From Promethearchaeota archaeon (GTDB lineage: Archaea; Asgardarchaeota; Lokiarchaeia; Sigyniarchaeales; SOKP01), in contig JAUVXW010000001.1 of the NCBI GenBank assembly GCA_030603385.1, forward strand, positions 186,001 to 250,000: a DNA stretch of 64,000 nt. Reading direction: 5' to 3'. The translations under genes were made by a program, and so were the position numbers. A model generated the notes under the pieces. The model saw only the letters and a program-made list of their open reading frames with translations. It had not been told where the DNA came from and searched no databases. Below, piece by piece: positions 8,763 to 17,287 of this stretch (positions are counted from its first letter, which is position 1; each line of letters opens with the position of its first letter).

Positions 8763-9407
8763 ATGATGGAAAGAAGAGATCGATACAGAGGTCCTCCTCG
8801 CAGAAGAGGTTATCAAAGTGGTCCCAGAAAGAAAAAACAGTTTATAAAAAAATTTCGGGAAATTGTAATCTTAGATCTTCTTTTGCATGGTCATCCCGAG
8901 GAAGATAGACCAAGCTGGGCAAAAAAACCGATAGCCCAAGTTCTTACTTTTCCAGATTTTGTTCTTTATGAAGTTAAAATAAATAAAAACTCTGATATTA
9001 AAGTTCAAGAACAAAAAACCTATGAGGGATTTTTAAACGAAGATAAATTAAGAGAAGTCTTAAAGAAAATCGATTTTAATGATTTAACTAGCACATCAAA
9101 AGCGTTAATTCTGCCCATTCTTGAAAAGGAGGTTTTAAAATATGAGGAAGAATTTATCAATTTCTTTAATAACTCTACTTCGATTACACCTAGAATGCAC
9201 GCTTTAAAATTACTACCAGGGATAGGTCAAAAACATATGTGGGAAATCCTTGAAGCAAGAGAAAGACAAAAATTCGTAACATTTCAAGATATTTCTGACA
9301 GAACGAGTATATCAAATCCAGCCAAACTAATTTCTCAAAGAATTATAAAAGAACTCCAACGAGATGTAAAGTACTACCTTTTTAGTAAAACTCAAAAATA
9401 TGAATAA
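8763..9407 (+). CDS. DUF655 family protein
   Basis: A protein of about 214 residues of the archaeal DUF655 family: an Arg-rich N-terminus (RRDRYRGPPRRRG), an OB-like central part (IVILDLLLHGHPEEDRPSW, AQVLTFPDFVLYEV), and a helix-hairpin-helix-like C-terminus with HALKLLPGIGQKHMWEILEAR. The HhH segment suggests nucleic-acid binding, and its conserved place beside Rpo4 and KsgA points to RNA or ribosome biology. The start is unsure: TTG 8757, ATG 8763 and ATG 8766 are all in frame, and an ATG at 8726 opens a different overlapping frame. Confidence 0.85.
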   Translation: MMERRDRYRGPPRRRGYQSGPRKKKQFIKKFREIVILDLLLHGHPEEDRPSWAKKPIAQVLTFPDFVLYEVKINKNSDIKVQEQKTYEGFLNEDKLREVLKKIDFNDLTSTSKALILPILEKEVLKYEEEFINFFNNSTSITPRMHALKLLPGIGQKHMWEILEARERQKFVTFQDISDRTSISNPAKLISQRIIKELQRDVKYYLFSKTQKYE

Positions 9408-9412
9408 ATAAT

Positions 9413-10255
9413 ATGAATTTTAAAGATGTACAACTAATCCTTAATCAATTGGATTTCAAGCCTAAAAAACATTTAGGTCAAAATTTTTTAACCAACACAA
9501 ATATATTAGAAAAAATAATAAATTTGTCTGAGATTTCAAGAGAGGATATTATATTAGAAGTTGGACCTGGTATAGGTGCATTAACAGAATCATTAATAGA
9601 AAAAGCAAAGAAAGTATATGGAGTTGAAATTGACCCGATTCTTAGCAAATATCTTTCAGAAAAATTCTCAATATATAACAATATTGAAATAATTAATGAT
9701 GACATCTTAAAAGTTGATATACCATCACACAATAAGGCTATATCAAATGTTCCATATAAGATAACTGGGCCTATCTTAGGAAAAGTGTTTTTCAAAAAAA
9801 ATCCTCCTCAAGGGATATTGACTATTGAAAAAAGTATTGCAGACCGAGTTTTTTTATCTGAAAATTATAAGAGATTTTCTAGAATTAGCATAGGTTTAAA
9901 TTCTTTTATGGAACCAGTTGTAAAATATTCAATTCCGCGAAATAGCTTCTATCCTATTCCAAAAATTGATCTTACTCTTATTAAAATTGTTCCCAAAGAA
10001 AGTCTAAATCCTATTTTATTGAAGGAAGAATCAGTTCAATTATTTTTAAAATTTATTGCTGGAATCATGCCATACAAAAATAAAAACATCGTTAATGCCC
10101 TCTACTTTTTTTTTAAAGCTAATAATGACCCTTACCATACAAAAGTGAAAATTTTAGAAATTTTACACGAAAATAACTATGAAAATAAAAAATTATTTAA
10201 CTTTAAAATTGAAGAATTTATTGAACTAAGCAAAATTTTTTTATTCCTAAATTAA
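9413..10255 (+). CDS. rsmA: 16S rRNA dimethyladenosine transferase KsgA/Dim1
   Basis: 280 residues. HLGQNFL at 20-26, the SAM-binding LEVGPGIGALTE at 48-59, the acidic VEIDP, and the catalytic NVPYKITGP (112-120, N-[VIL]-P-[YF]) identify the enzyme that dimethylates two adjacent adenosines in the 3'-terminal helix of small-subunit rRNA. The C-terminal helical domain is present. It is five bases after the DUF655 stop, so the genes are probably co-transcribed. Confidence 0.95.
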   Translation: MNFKDVQLILNQLDFKPKKHLGQNFLTNTNILEKIINLSEISREDIILEVGPGIGALTESLIEKAKKVYGVEIDPILSKYLSEKFSIYNNIEIINDDILKVDIPSHNKAISNVPYKITGPILGKVFFKKNPPQGILTIEKSIADRVFLSENYKRFSRISIGLNSFMEPVVKYSIPRNSFYPIPKIDLTLIKIVPKESLNPILLKEESVQLFLKFIAGIMPYKNKNIVNALYFFFKANNDPYHTKVKILEILHENNYENKKLFNFKIEEFIELSKIFLFLN

Positions 10256-10268
10256 AACTACTGAGGAT

Positions 10269-10964
10269 TTGATAACAATTAAATTTGTACCCGATCCTTT
10301 AATCGAATGTGATTTGAAGAATGTTTATTATCCCTCTGATGATTCATATTTATTAATTGATTATTTTAGGAAAAAAATAAATGATGATCTATTTGATGGA
10401 ATTAAGTTAGAAGAAATTGAAAATGTATTAGATATGGGTACTGGTACAGGTATCATCGCAATTTTTTTTCAAATACTTAAATCTCTCTACCCAAAATTCA
10501 ATCCTAAAATATATGCCTCTGATATTTTAGAAGATTCAATAATTTGTGCTAAAAGAAATGAAATTCTTAATAAAAGCAAAAATAAAATTACATACTTTCA
10601 ATCTGATTTATTTAAATCTTTTCCAGAATCTTTAAGATCTAAATTTAATATTATAGTTTTTAATCCCCCCTATTTACCCTCCTCCCCATTAATAAAGGAA
10701 AATATAAATAAAAAAGGTATTGATCATAGTTGGGAGGGAGGTTATAAAGGGATTGAAATACTAATTGTTTTCCTTAAAGAACTAAAGAGATTTCTAAATT
10801 ATGAGAACGCTCATTTTGTCTATTACATAAGTTCTAGTAGGTCAGATATAGATGAGTTAGAAAAAAGAATAATTAACGTTGGATATAAGAATGAAAAACT
10901 AGAAAAAATACATATTTTCTTCGAAGATATTATTTTAAACCGATTGCAATATATTAAAGACTAA
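10269..10964 (+). CDS. HemK/PrmC-like N5-glutamine methyltransferase (Mtq2 type)
   Basis: 231 residues starting at TTG 10269, preceded by GAGG at 10263-10266. YPSDDSYLLID is the typical N-terminal signature of archaeal/eukaryotic HemK2. LDMGTGTGIIAI at 54-65 is the SAM site and NPPYLPSSP at 132-140 is the catalytic NPPY motif, which binds the target Gln. The likely substrate is the GGQ motif of release factor aRF1. It is 13 bases after KsgA and ends the cluster. Its stop overlaps the convergent NurA gene by four bases. Confidence 0.88.
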   Translation: MITIKFVPDPLIECDLKNVYYPSDDSYLLIDYFRKKINDDLFDGIKLEEIENVLDMGTGTGIIAIFFQILKSLYPKFNPKIYASDILEDSIICAKRNEILNKSKNKITYFQSDLFKSFPESLRSKFNIIVFNPPYLPSSPLIKENINKKGIDHSWEGGYKGIEILIVFLKELKRFLNYENAHFVYYISSSRSDIDELEKRIINVGYKNEKLEKIHIFFEDIILNRLQYIKD

Positions 10965-12241
10965 AAAGGTCTTCTATTTCTTCTTTTTTCTAATAGTGAA
11001 ATCCCCTCCATATGCAAAATTCTTATCAGATTATTCAACAAAAGATCAACCTCATTTGGCTTAAACACAGAACGTTTATGTGCCTCAATTTGAGGAATAG
11101 GTAATCCATAGTGTTCATTTAAACTTGATATAGGTAGTAAAATTGAAGAAATTAAATCTGCTTTTTTAGAAGCTTCTTCAATAGAATCTTTTTCATCCAT
11201 AAAAAATTCGATTCTACAAGGTGTATCATATATAGTTGTTTTAAGATAAAATGCATAAAATGAAAGTGGAAAATAATACGGAATTTCCTTTTTTATCCCG
11301 GTGTCTCTTATTTTATCGATCTCTCGTTTACAATTAAAAATACAGCTCCTTTCAGACTTTTTCAGTATTCTATTAAATAAATCGATGTCTGAGAAATATC
11401 TAATAACTTCTCTATAATTTAATTTAATAAAATCGCTCAACTTTGAATAACTTGGCTTTAATAACTGAATTGAGTCACATAAAAGATTTGATAATGCAGA
11501 TGTTCTTGTATCCTTAATTGAGCCAATTAGGATAATACCCTTTTCTTTGCAATTTGAATATAATTTGTGATATTCTTTTAATAAAATATCATATTTTATC
11601 GATATCTCAGGATCTTTAGAAAATAATAAATTTATGGGCATAATAACTATGGATCCATCAATTATTATGAGATCAATATCATTAGATTTTTTTATCATCT
11701 CATTAAGTAAATTGATTTCTAAGTATCTCATGTCCATTGAAACTTTAGCATCAACAGTACTCTCATCTCGATTAAAAAAATCCCCCTGAACAAAATAATT
11801 ATTAAACCCACTCAAATCTGGGAAATATTCAATATTTGCAACATGGTTTTCTTTAAAATAGTATTTTACAGCGATTCCTTTTAAAAATGAGAAATCCGCA
11901 TTCATGAATTTCTTTGTCACTGAGCTTCCATCAACGCTTACGATGTTTAAACCTCTTAAATTCGAAGATAATAATGATTTCTTTAGAAATTTTTCTTTAA
12001 TATAAAATCTTGGAGATTTTATAAAATCTGAAAAATCTAACTCGTCTAGATTTTTCAAGATAATCTTAGAAAATGTTTTCTTTAATTTTTCAAGCTCAAG
12101 ATATTCTTTAGCAATAATTTTTAAATCTTTTAATAAAATTTGTTCTTTTGTCAAGCCCATATTACTTCTTAATGCACTTTTACTATTAGGAAGTGTTAAT
12201 TTATCATTATTAAGATTAATGGGATTTTCTCTTATTGTCAT
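10961..12241 (-). CDS. NurA-domain nuclease
   Basis: 426 residues. The NurA domain is seen from VSVDGSSVTKKF (Asp104 of the first acidic motif) through MRYLEINLLNEM (Glu of the second region) to LIIIDGSIV (Asp195). The C-terminal part has QIEAHKRSVFKP. NurA is the 5'-3' nuclease working with HerA helicase, Mre11 and Rad50 in end resection. None of those partners are in the window. The catalytic acidic residues are present. It overlaps the preceding methyltransferase gene tail to tail. Confidence 0.82.
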   Translation of the reverse strand: MTIRENPINLNNDKLTLPNSKSALRSNMGLTKEQILLKDLKIIAKEYLELEKLKKTFSKIILKNLDELDFSDFIKSPRFYIKEKFLKKSLLSSNLRGLNIVSVDGSSVTKKFMNADFSFLKGIAVKYYFKENHVANIEYFPDLSGFNNYFVQGDFFNRDESTVDAKVSMDMRYLEINLLNEMIKKSNDIDLIIIDGSIVIMPINLLFSKDPEISIKYDILLKEYHKLYSNCKEKGIILIGSIKDTRTSALSNLLCDSIQLLKPSYSKLSDFIKLNYREVIRYFSDIDLFNRILKKSERSCIFNCKREIDKIRDTGIKKEIPYYFPLSFYAFYLKTTIYDTPCRIEFFMDEKDSIEEASKKADLISSILLPISSLNEHYGLPIPQIEAHKRSVFKPNEVDLLLNNLIRILHMEGISLLEKRRNRRPF

Positions 12242-12335
12242 TACAAGAACTAAAAAATAGGGATAATAATAATAATAATGAGATATTTAATTTTTTGATT
12301 TTTTAAGGTTAAATGAAAAGCAAATTTATAATAAA

Positions 12336-12977
12336 ATGACAATACAATTAGGAGAAAACCCTTGGATTTTAATAGGGTTAATATTACTGGAGATACTCCT
12401 CGTTATTATACCTGCTTATATTTCTAGTAAAATTGAGAAAAAAACCTTTAAAAAATTATTGTTTGAAATGGGGTTTCAGAAGAATGATGATATTTTGATT
12501 AAAGTTATCGCTGGATTAAGTATTGGCGTCATATTTTTCTCATTTGGAGATTTCATTCTCATCTTTTTTCGACATATAATAATAGAAAATTTGTTTGGCA
12601 CTAGATTTATTGAAGTAGGACAAGAAGGAGTAATTAGTACTCTCCCCATCATGCCCAATATGATCCAAATAATCATTCTTGTGATACTACAAATAGTTAT
12701 AATTGGTCCTTGTGAGGAAGCCTTTTTTAGAGGATTTATCATAAAAAAAATTAATATAAAAATAAAATTAGCATATTCTGTTATAATTTCATCGATCTTT
12801 TTTGCACTCTATCACGTTCCCCCTTTTATAGTCCCTTTAACTACAACTATAACCTATTTTGGCTATTATTTTGCATTTGGCGTTTTATTAGCTTTGATTT
12901 TCATATTTTTTGAATATTCATTAATCCCTTGCTCAATATCCCATTCTTGTCTTAATATCCTTTTATTATTGGTATGA
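12336..12977 (+). CDS. CPBP intramembrane metalloprotease, catalytic motifs intact
   Basis: 213 residues, mostly hydrophobic, with about six to seven membrane segments. All three CPBP motifs are present: CEEAFFR (Glu127, Glu128, Arg132), FALYH (His160) and HSCLN (His203, Asn207). This contrasts with the decayed relative at 2909-3985. The family includes CAAX prenyl endopeptidases and bacteriocin self-immunity proteins. The substrate is unknown. A small GTPase follows 150 bp downstream, but it lacks a C-terminal CAAX box, so it is not an obvious target. Confidence 0.85.
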   Translation: MTIQLGENPWILIGLILLEILLVIIPAYISSKIEKKTFKKLLFEMGFQKNDDILIKVIAGLSIGVIFFSFGDFILIFFRHIIIENLFGTRFIEVGQEGVISTLPIMPNMIQIIILVILQIVIIGPCEEAFFRGFIIKKINIKIKLAYSVIISSIFFALYHVPPFIVPLTTTITYFGYYFAFGVLLALIFIFFEYSLIPCSISHSCLNILLLLV

Positions 12978-13128
12978 TTTTTGCATAGGATGAAATATTA
13001 AATTTAAATTAAACAAAAATTAATTAATATTAGGTATATTATTTCATAAGGTTTTATTTGAGCTTTTAAAATAGTATTACTCTTAAAAGCTAAGAAAAAT
13101 TCCTGAAGCAAATCGATCGTTGAGGAGA

Positions 13129-13647
13129 ATGACAGAGTACGATTATACGTTCAAATTAATGATGTTGGGTGATGCTTCAGTAGGAAAAACATCACTCACT
13201 CTTAGATATATCTCAGGATACTTCAGGCAAGACTTAAAACTGACACTAGGGGTTGATTTCTATTCTAAAACAACACTCTTTAACGATAAGAAAGTTAAAT
13301 TACAAATCTGGGACTTTGGTGGTGAAGAACGATTCAGATTTCTACTTTCTCAATATAGTAAAGGAGCAAATGGTGCATTCTTTCTTTATGATATAACAAA
13401 TCCAATGAGCCTAGAACATTTACCCGAATGGACACAAATAGTTCGAGAGAATGCGGGAGACATCCCAATATTGTTAATTGGTTCAAAAAAAGATTTAGAT
13501 GAATTTCGAGCAGTTCCGCAAGAAGATGGAATATTAGCAGCTAAAAAATACAATCTTACTTCTTTCATTGAATTATCTTCGAAAACAGGAGAAAATGTTG
13601 AGAAAGCATTTGATGTATTGACTGAGTTTCTTTTTGAAGATTATTAA
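13129..13647 (+). CDS. Rab/Ras-like small GTPase
   Basis: 172 residues from ATG 13129; a TTG at 13120 is a weaker alternative start, and GAGGAG lies directly before the ATG. P-loop GDASVGKT (14-21), G2 Thr in TLGVDF, G3 WDFGGEERF (DFGG 62-65), G4 SKKD (119-122, Asn of NKxD replaced by Ser) and G5 LSSKTGEN. The WDFGGEE form in place of WDTAGQE is common in archaeal GTPases. No prenylation Cys is at the C-terminus. It is followed by the selenoprotein and the vWA/zinc-ribbon gene. Confidence 0.88.
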   Translation: MTEYDYTFKLMMLGDASVGKTSLTLRYISGYFRQDLKLTLGVDFYSKTTLFNDKKVKLQIWDFGGEERFRFLLSQYSKGANGAFFLYDITNPMSLEHLPEWTQIVRENAGDIPILLIGSKKDLDEFRAVPQEDGILAAKKYNLTSFIELSSKTGENVEKAFDVLTEFLFEDY

Positions 13648-13755
13648 TATCAAAGAAGTGAAAATCTATCTTTTAAGTTTCTTGTTTTAAGTTTGAAATG
13701 CTACTTACAGATTATAATAATATAATTTAAATCTAATAAGATTAAATTGATCATT

Positions 13756-14268
13756 ATGAATGAAGAAGAACCGCCTAGACCTAAAGGAATAGATGCAAAC
13801 ACTAAAGCACCTCAAATAGATACTGTAGATATTTATGAAAACCAAATTAATTTAAGTGAACTTCTCAAGGATTATGAGGGGGTATTAATAGATTTTTTTC
13901 GAGGGAACTGGTGAAGTCATTGTAAAACCCATTTAAAATTATTAACAGAAAATTTATCTGAATTCAAAAAGCGTAACATAAAAATTATCTCAATTGCAAG
14001 TGATAGTGTAAGGCTTCTGAGAACTTTTAAAGAAGAAAATAATTTTGAAGTCGATATGGTCTCTGATCGTGGCGCAAAAATAGCTAAAGAATATGATGTT
14101 TACTGGTTTGCCCCTGGAGGAGGAAAAGAATACAAAATAAAACAAGCAGTTCCAAGCAAATTTTTAATCGATAAAGATGGTATTATTGTATGGAAATATA
14201 TCGGTAAAGATAAAACAGATAGACCTTCCATTGAAATGATGACATCAATTATTGATGAATATTTATAA
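13756..14268 (+). CDS. Selenocysteine-containing peroxiredoxin-like protein (in-frame TGA at 13912)
   Basis: An ATG at 13756 opens a frame that continues to TAA 14266-14268, 170 residues, with one TGA at codon 53 (13912-13914). Before it reads LIDFFRGNW and after it SHCKTHLKLL. This is the AhpC/TSA (peroxiredoxin-like) active site, normally FFRGxWCPHCRxHL, with the catalytic Cys as Sec, giving U-x-x-C. Downstream, PSKFLIDKDGIIVWKYIG is the thioredoxin-fold beta-strand pair. A GC-rich SECIS-like hairpin lies about 35 bases after the stop. Selenoproteins of this kind are known in Lokiarchaeota. It probably reduces peroxides using thioredoxin-type donors. A gene caller starting at 14056 would lose the active site. 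Confidence 0.85.
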
Positions 14269-14296
14269 AATCCTAATTAAGAATGATTCGTGCGTG

Positions 14297-14344
14297 AAAA
14301 AATGAGACGCCCGAGGACGACCTTGCAAGGGGCGGGATTTAATC
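14297..14344 (+). promoter_or_regulatory. SECIS-like element in the 3' UTR of the selenoprotein gene
   Basis: A GC-rich island in very AT-rich DNA, between the selenoprotein stop and a T-tract. CGCCC (14308-14312) pairs with GGGCG (14330-14334). Above it GAGG (14313-14316) can pair with CCTT (14321-14324), leaving the 3' bulge GCAAG. Below, ATGA (14302-14305) faces GGA (14335-14337), which could give the sheared G-A pairs seen at the base of eukaryotic SECIS elements. Both archaea and eukaryotes place SECIS in the 3' UTR. The exact fold is an inference. Confidence 0.6.
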
Positions 14345-14359
14345 TTTTTTATTTTTTTT
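14345..14359 (+). terminator. T-rich terminator after the SECIS
   Basis: Six T, one A and eight T lie straight after the SECIS-like hairpin. Archaeal intrinsic termination uses such T-tracts, so the selenoprotein mRNA would end just past the element and keep the hairpin. Confidence 0.5.
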
Positions 14360-14438
14360 AATAATTTTCTTAGAAAATTTTTTATTTGTCATTTATTATG
14401 TATTGCTCAAAACTTAGTTTACAAAATCTGTGAAAATT

Positions 14439-16088
14439 ATGTTTAATCGAGCATTTAAAAACTTCTTGACTAAGAAACCTTCAAAAGTGGATTTATATCC
14501 ATATTTATATTCAATTTCTTTTGGAGAATTAGGAAAACCTAAAGAAGAGATTAGAACTGAACCAATTAAATGTAGTAATTGTGGTGCGATCTTCACTGAT
14601 ACTGACTTAATTCAAGTAGATTCACAAAAGGGTTCTTATTATGTATGCGAATTCTGTGGGACAATTAATACAATAGACAAATCTAAGATTGAGAAAAAGC
14701 TCCCAAATGACATAGATATTATTTTAATAGAAGCGTTAAAAAAAGGACCAAAAAAAGAAGAAAAGATAACAAAAATGGATAAAACTGAGGGAGATCTTTA
14801 TATTTCTGTAATCGATATCTCTGGTAGTATGAGTGGTGCTAAAATTGAAGCTGTTAAGAAATCATTAATTCAAACTTTAAAAGATTTCAAGATTAATTCT
14901 CCTTCCACTAAATACTTATTAATCGCATTTGAGAGCTCAGTTTACTATTATTTAAAACATGATAAAAATCCTCTTAACTTTAGTGGAGATTTACTCTTTT
15001 CTTTAGAAAGAATAAAAGATCAGTTGATTAAATCAATAAAAAAGGAAAAGTTTTTAGGTTCCATAGGAGAATTCGCTGATGGTTGGATAAGAAAAGTTGA
15101 AGATCTTAGATCGATGGATATGACCGCCTTGGGGCCCGCACTATATTTTGCAATTAATTCTTTTGAATTATTCAAACATACAGGAAGAATTACATTACTA
15201 ACTGATGGATTGGCAAATCAAGGGATAGGTAATTTATCTGGTACCAGTCCTGGTGCTGAAAAATTTTATGAAAATATGGCAGAATTATGTAATCAACACA
15301 AAATTATTGTTGATGTTGTAGGAGTATCAACTTCTGGAGATAATAATGAAATGGGGTTACAAACCTTAGGAAAACTCACAGATAAGACTGGTGGAACATT
15401 ATATTTAATATCAAGTGAAGAGATGGAAGAGATCTTCTCCGAACTTAGGCAAATGAGGTATATAGGAAAAGATGTAAAGGTTAAAGTTATTGTTCCCCCA
15501 AGCATTATTATCAAGAATATTACGGGAGCATACAGTTCTAAAAGTGCTATTAAAGGTTCTGAAATAAACTTAGGGGCAATTACAGAGGATAGAGAATTAT
15601 TCTTAGAACTAGAATCCGCTAAAGAACTAGTTGAAAAAGAAGAAGTTCCTATACAACTTCAAGTAGAATACATTGATAACGATGGTCGCAAAAGAATGAG
15701 AGTTATTAATGATCGGGTAAAGGTGACTAAAGATGAAAATAAATTTAAATCTCAATATAACCAGAAATTTAACGTTATGATGAATATTCAAACTGCCGGA
15801 CGGAGTTATTACGCAGGAAAAGCTAAAGAATCAAAAGCACGATTGAGAAGTTTAAGAGATGAAATGTTGGGTGAAATGAAACATTTAAAATCAGTTAATA
15901 TGACTTTCGCGGAAAAAGATTTTACTGAGGGATTAGCTTTTCTAGACGACGAATTAGAAGAAATTGAAATGGAAGAAGTAAAGGGAACTCAAGCACCCAC
16001 ACTGAGTTTTTTGGCTGTAAAAGGTCAAAAACGAGCAAGAATGTCATCAGGTGCCCTAAAAAAGCGGATGGAAAAAAAGAAAAAATAA
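14439..16088 (+). CDS. Zinc-ribbon plus vWA protein, Sec23/Sec24-like layout
   Basis: About 549 residues from ATG 14439 (GTG 14430 possible). A zinc ribbon PIKCSNCGAIF...YVCEFCGTIN (C45, C48, C70, C73) precedes a von Willebrand A domain with the MIDAS motif DISGSMSG (Asp126) and the Thr in MDMTALGPAL. A beta-rich domain and a Lys-rich helical tail (GALKKRMEKKKK) follow. Zinc finger followed by vWA-type trunk is the arrangement of Sec23/Sec24 in the eukaryotic COPII coat, and such proteins have been noted in Asgard archaea. The MIDAS is intact, unlike in most Sec23/24. An unrelated vWA chaperone role is the alternative. The gene lies downstream of a small GTPase. Confidence 0.72.
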   Translation: MFNRAFKNFLTKKPSKVDLYPYLYSISFGELGKPKEEIRTEPIKCSNCGAIFTDTDLIQVDSQKGSYYVCEFCGTINTIDKSKIEKKLPNDIDIILIEALKKGPKKEEKITKMDKTEGDLYISVIDISGSMSGAKIEAVKKSLIQTLKDFKINSPSTKYLLIAFESSVYYYLKHDKNPLNFSGDLLFSLERIKDQLIKSIKKEKFLGSIGEFADGWIRKVEDLRSMDMTALGPALYFAINSFELFKHTGRITLLTDGLANQGIGNLSGTSPGAEKFYENMAELCNQHKIIVDVVGVSTSGDNNEMGLQTLGKLTDKTGGTLYLISSEEMEEIFSELRQMRYIGKDVKVKVIVPPSIIIKNITGAYSSKSAIKGSEINLGAITEDRELFLELESAKELVEKEEVPIQLQVEYIDNDGRKRMRVINDRVKVTKDENKFKSQYNQKFNVMMNIQTAGRSYYAGKAKESKARLRSLRDEMLGEMKHLKSVNMTFAEKDFTEGLAFLDDELEEIEMEEVKGTQAPTLSFLAVKGQKRARMSSGALKKRMEKKKK

Positions 16089-16112
16089 AAGTAGAAGTGA
16101 TTTCTCAAGCAC

Positions 16113-17141
16113 TTACTCAGAAATTTCAAGTATAGCTCTTCCTACGAATTCTCCTCTCTCCAATTCCTCAAAAACTTCATTTATCTCTGAGAGCTTCGCG
16201 GTTCTGCCTACATGAGTTTTTACTTTACCCTCTGCTGCTAACTGAACTAGTTCTCTCATTTCCTCAACAGTACCAACTAGGGACCCAATTATATGAAGTC
16301 CTTTTAATATAAAGCCAAATGGATCGACTGATATTGACCCTTCACTGAAAGCAGGTAATCCTACTGCGATTAGGACCCCCCCACGCTTGAGCAACTTCAA
16401 ACCGAGTTCAAAACCAGCTACTTTTGATGAGAATACTATGCTTGCGTTCACACCCTTGTATTTCTTGGAGATTGTCTCTATCGCTTCACTAACATCTATA
16501 GCATCATCTGCACCCATTTTTCTGATGAAATCTAATTTCTTAGGGCCTATATCGACTCCAATGACTTTATATCCAAAGGCTTTGGCTATCTGTACACCAT
16601 AATGGCCAAGTCCTCCTGCAGCTCCAATAATAGCTATCGATTTACCCATTTGAATTCCGAAGATAGTAAGTTTTTTGATTGCACTATATGCCGTTAAACC
16701 AGCACACGCTAATGGTACTTCTGTATTATCGATTTCATCAGGTAGTTTTACTAAAGCTTTCGCCCAGACAGATATATATTCACCATAAGCACCTATCAAT
16801 TGCCTTTGCTGTGAACAGAGCATAGGTTTACCAGCAAGACAATGTTCACAAGCACCACACCAGTATGCACCTGCAGTACCACCTAGACCTAATATCACTC
16901 TGTCTCCTTTCTTTACAAATCTCTCAGCACCAGGTCCTAGATCTTCTACTATTCCTATCGCTTCATGTCCCAGTGGAAATGGTGGTTTAACTACTGGCCA
17001 ATCACCATTAGAGAGATGTAAATCTGAATGACAAACACCCGCCGTAGAAATTTTAACTAAAGCCTCTTCGTGTCCTGGAGAAGGTTTAGGTATATCTTTA
17101 ATACTTATACTACCAATTTTTTCAACTATAGCTGCTCGCAT
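16113..17141 (-). CDS. Zinc-dependent alcohol dehydrogenase (MDR family)
   Basis: 342 residues. The catalytic zinc ligands are Cys37 (GVCHSDLH), His59 and Glu60 (GHEAIG). The structural zinc site is C95, C98, C101 and C109 (CGACEHCLAGKPMLC). The NAD(P) Rossmann fold starts at IIGAAGGLGHYG. It is full length for medium-chain alcohol dehydrogenases and likely interconverts alcohols and aldehydes. It is convergent with the vWA gene. The T-rich region before its start may hold its own promoter. Confidence 0.92.
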   Translation of the reverse strand: MRAAIVEKIGSISIKDIPKPSPGHEEALVKISTAGVCHSDLHLSNGDWPVVKPPFPLGHEAIGIVEDLGPGAERFVKKGDRVILGLGGTAGAYWCGACEHCLAGKPMLCSQQRQLIGAYGEYISVWAKALVKLPDEIDNTEVPLACAGLTAYSAIKKLTIFGIQMGKSIAIIGAAGGLGHYGVQIAKAFGYKVIGVDIGPKKLDFIRKMGADDAIDVSEAIETISKKYKGVNASIVFSSKVAGFELGLKLLKRGGVLIAVGLPAFSEGSISVDPFGFILKGLHIIGSLVGTVEEMRELVQLAAEGKVKTHVGRTAKLSEINEVFEELERGEFVGRAILEISE

Positions 17142-17287
17142 TATAATTTTTCCTTTCTCTTCTTTTTAAAAACTATAAAATATCGAATTTTTCTGTATAT
17201 TATATCTGAATATTTAATCTTTTCTTAAGTTGGTTATTTTCAAAAGTAAAAAAAAATTTTTAAATCCATATAGTACTAATTCTAATA

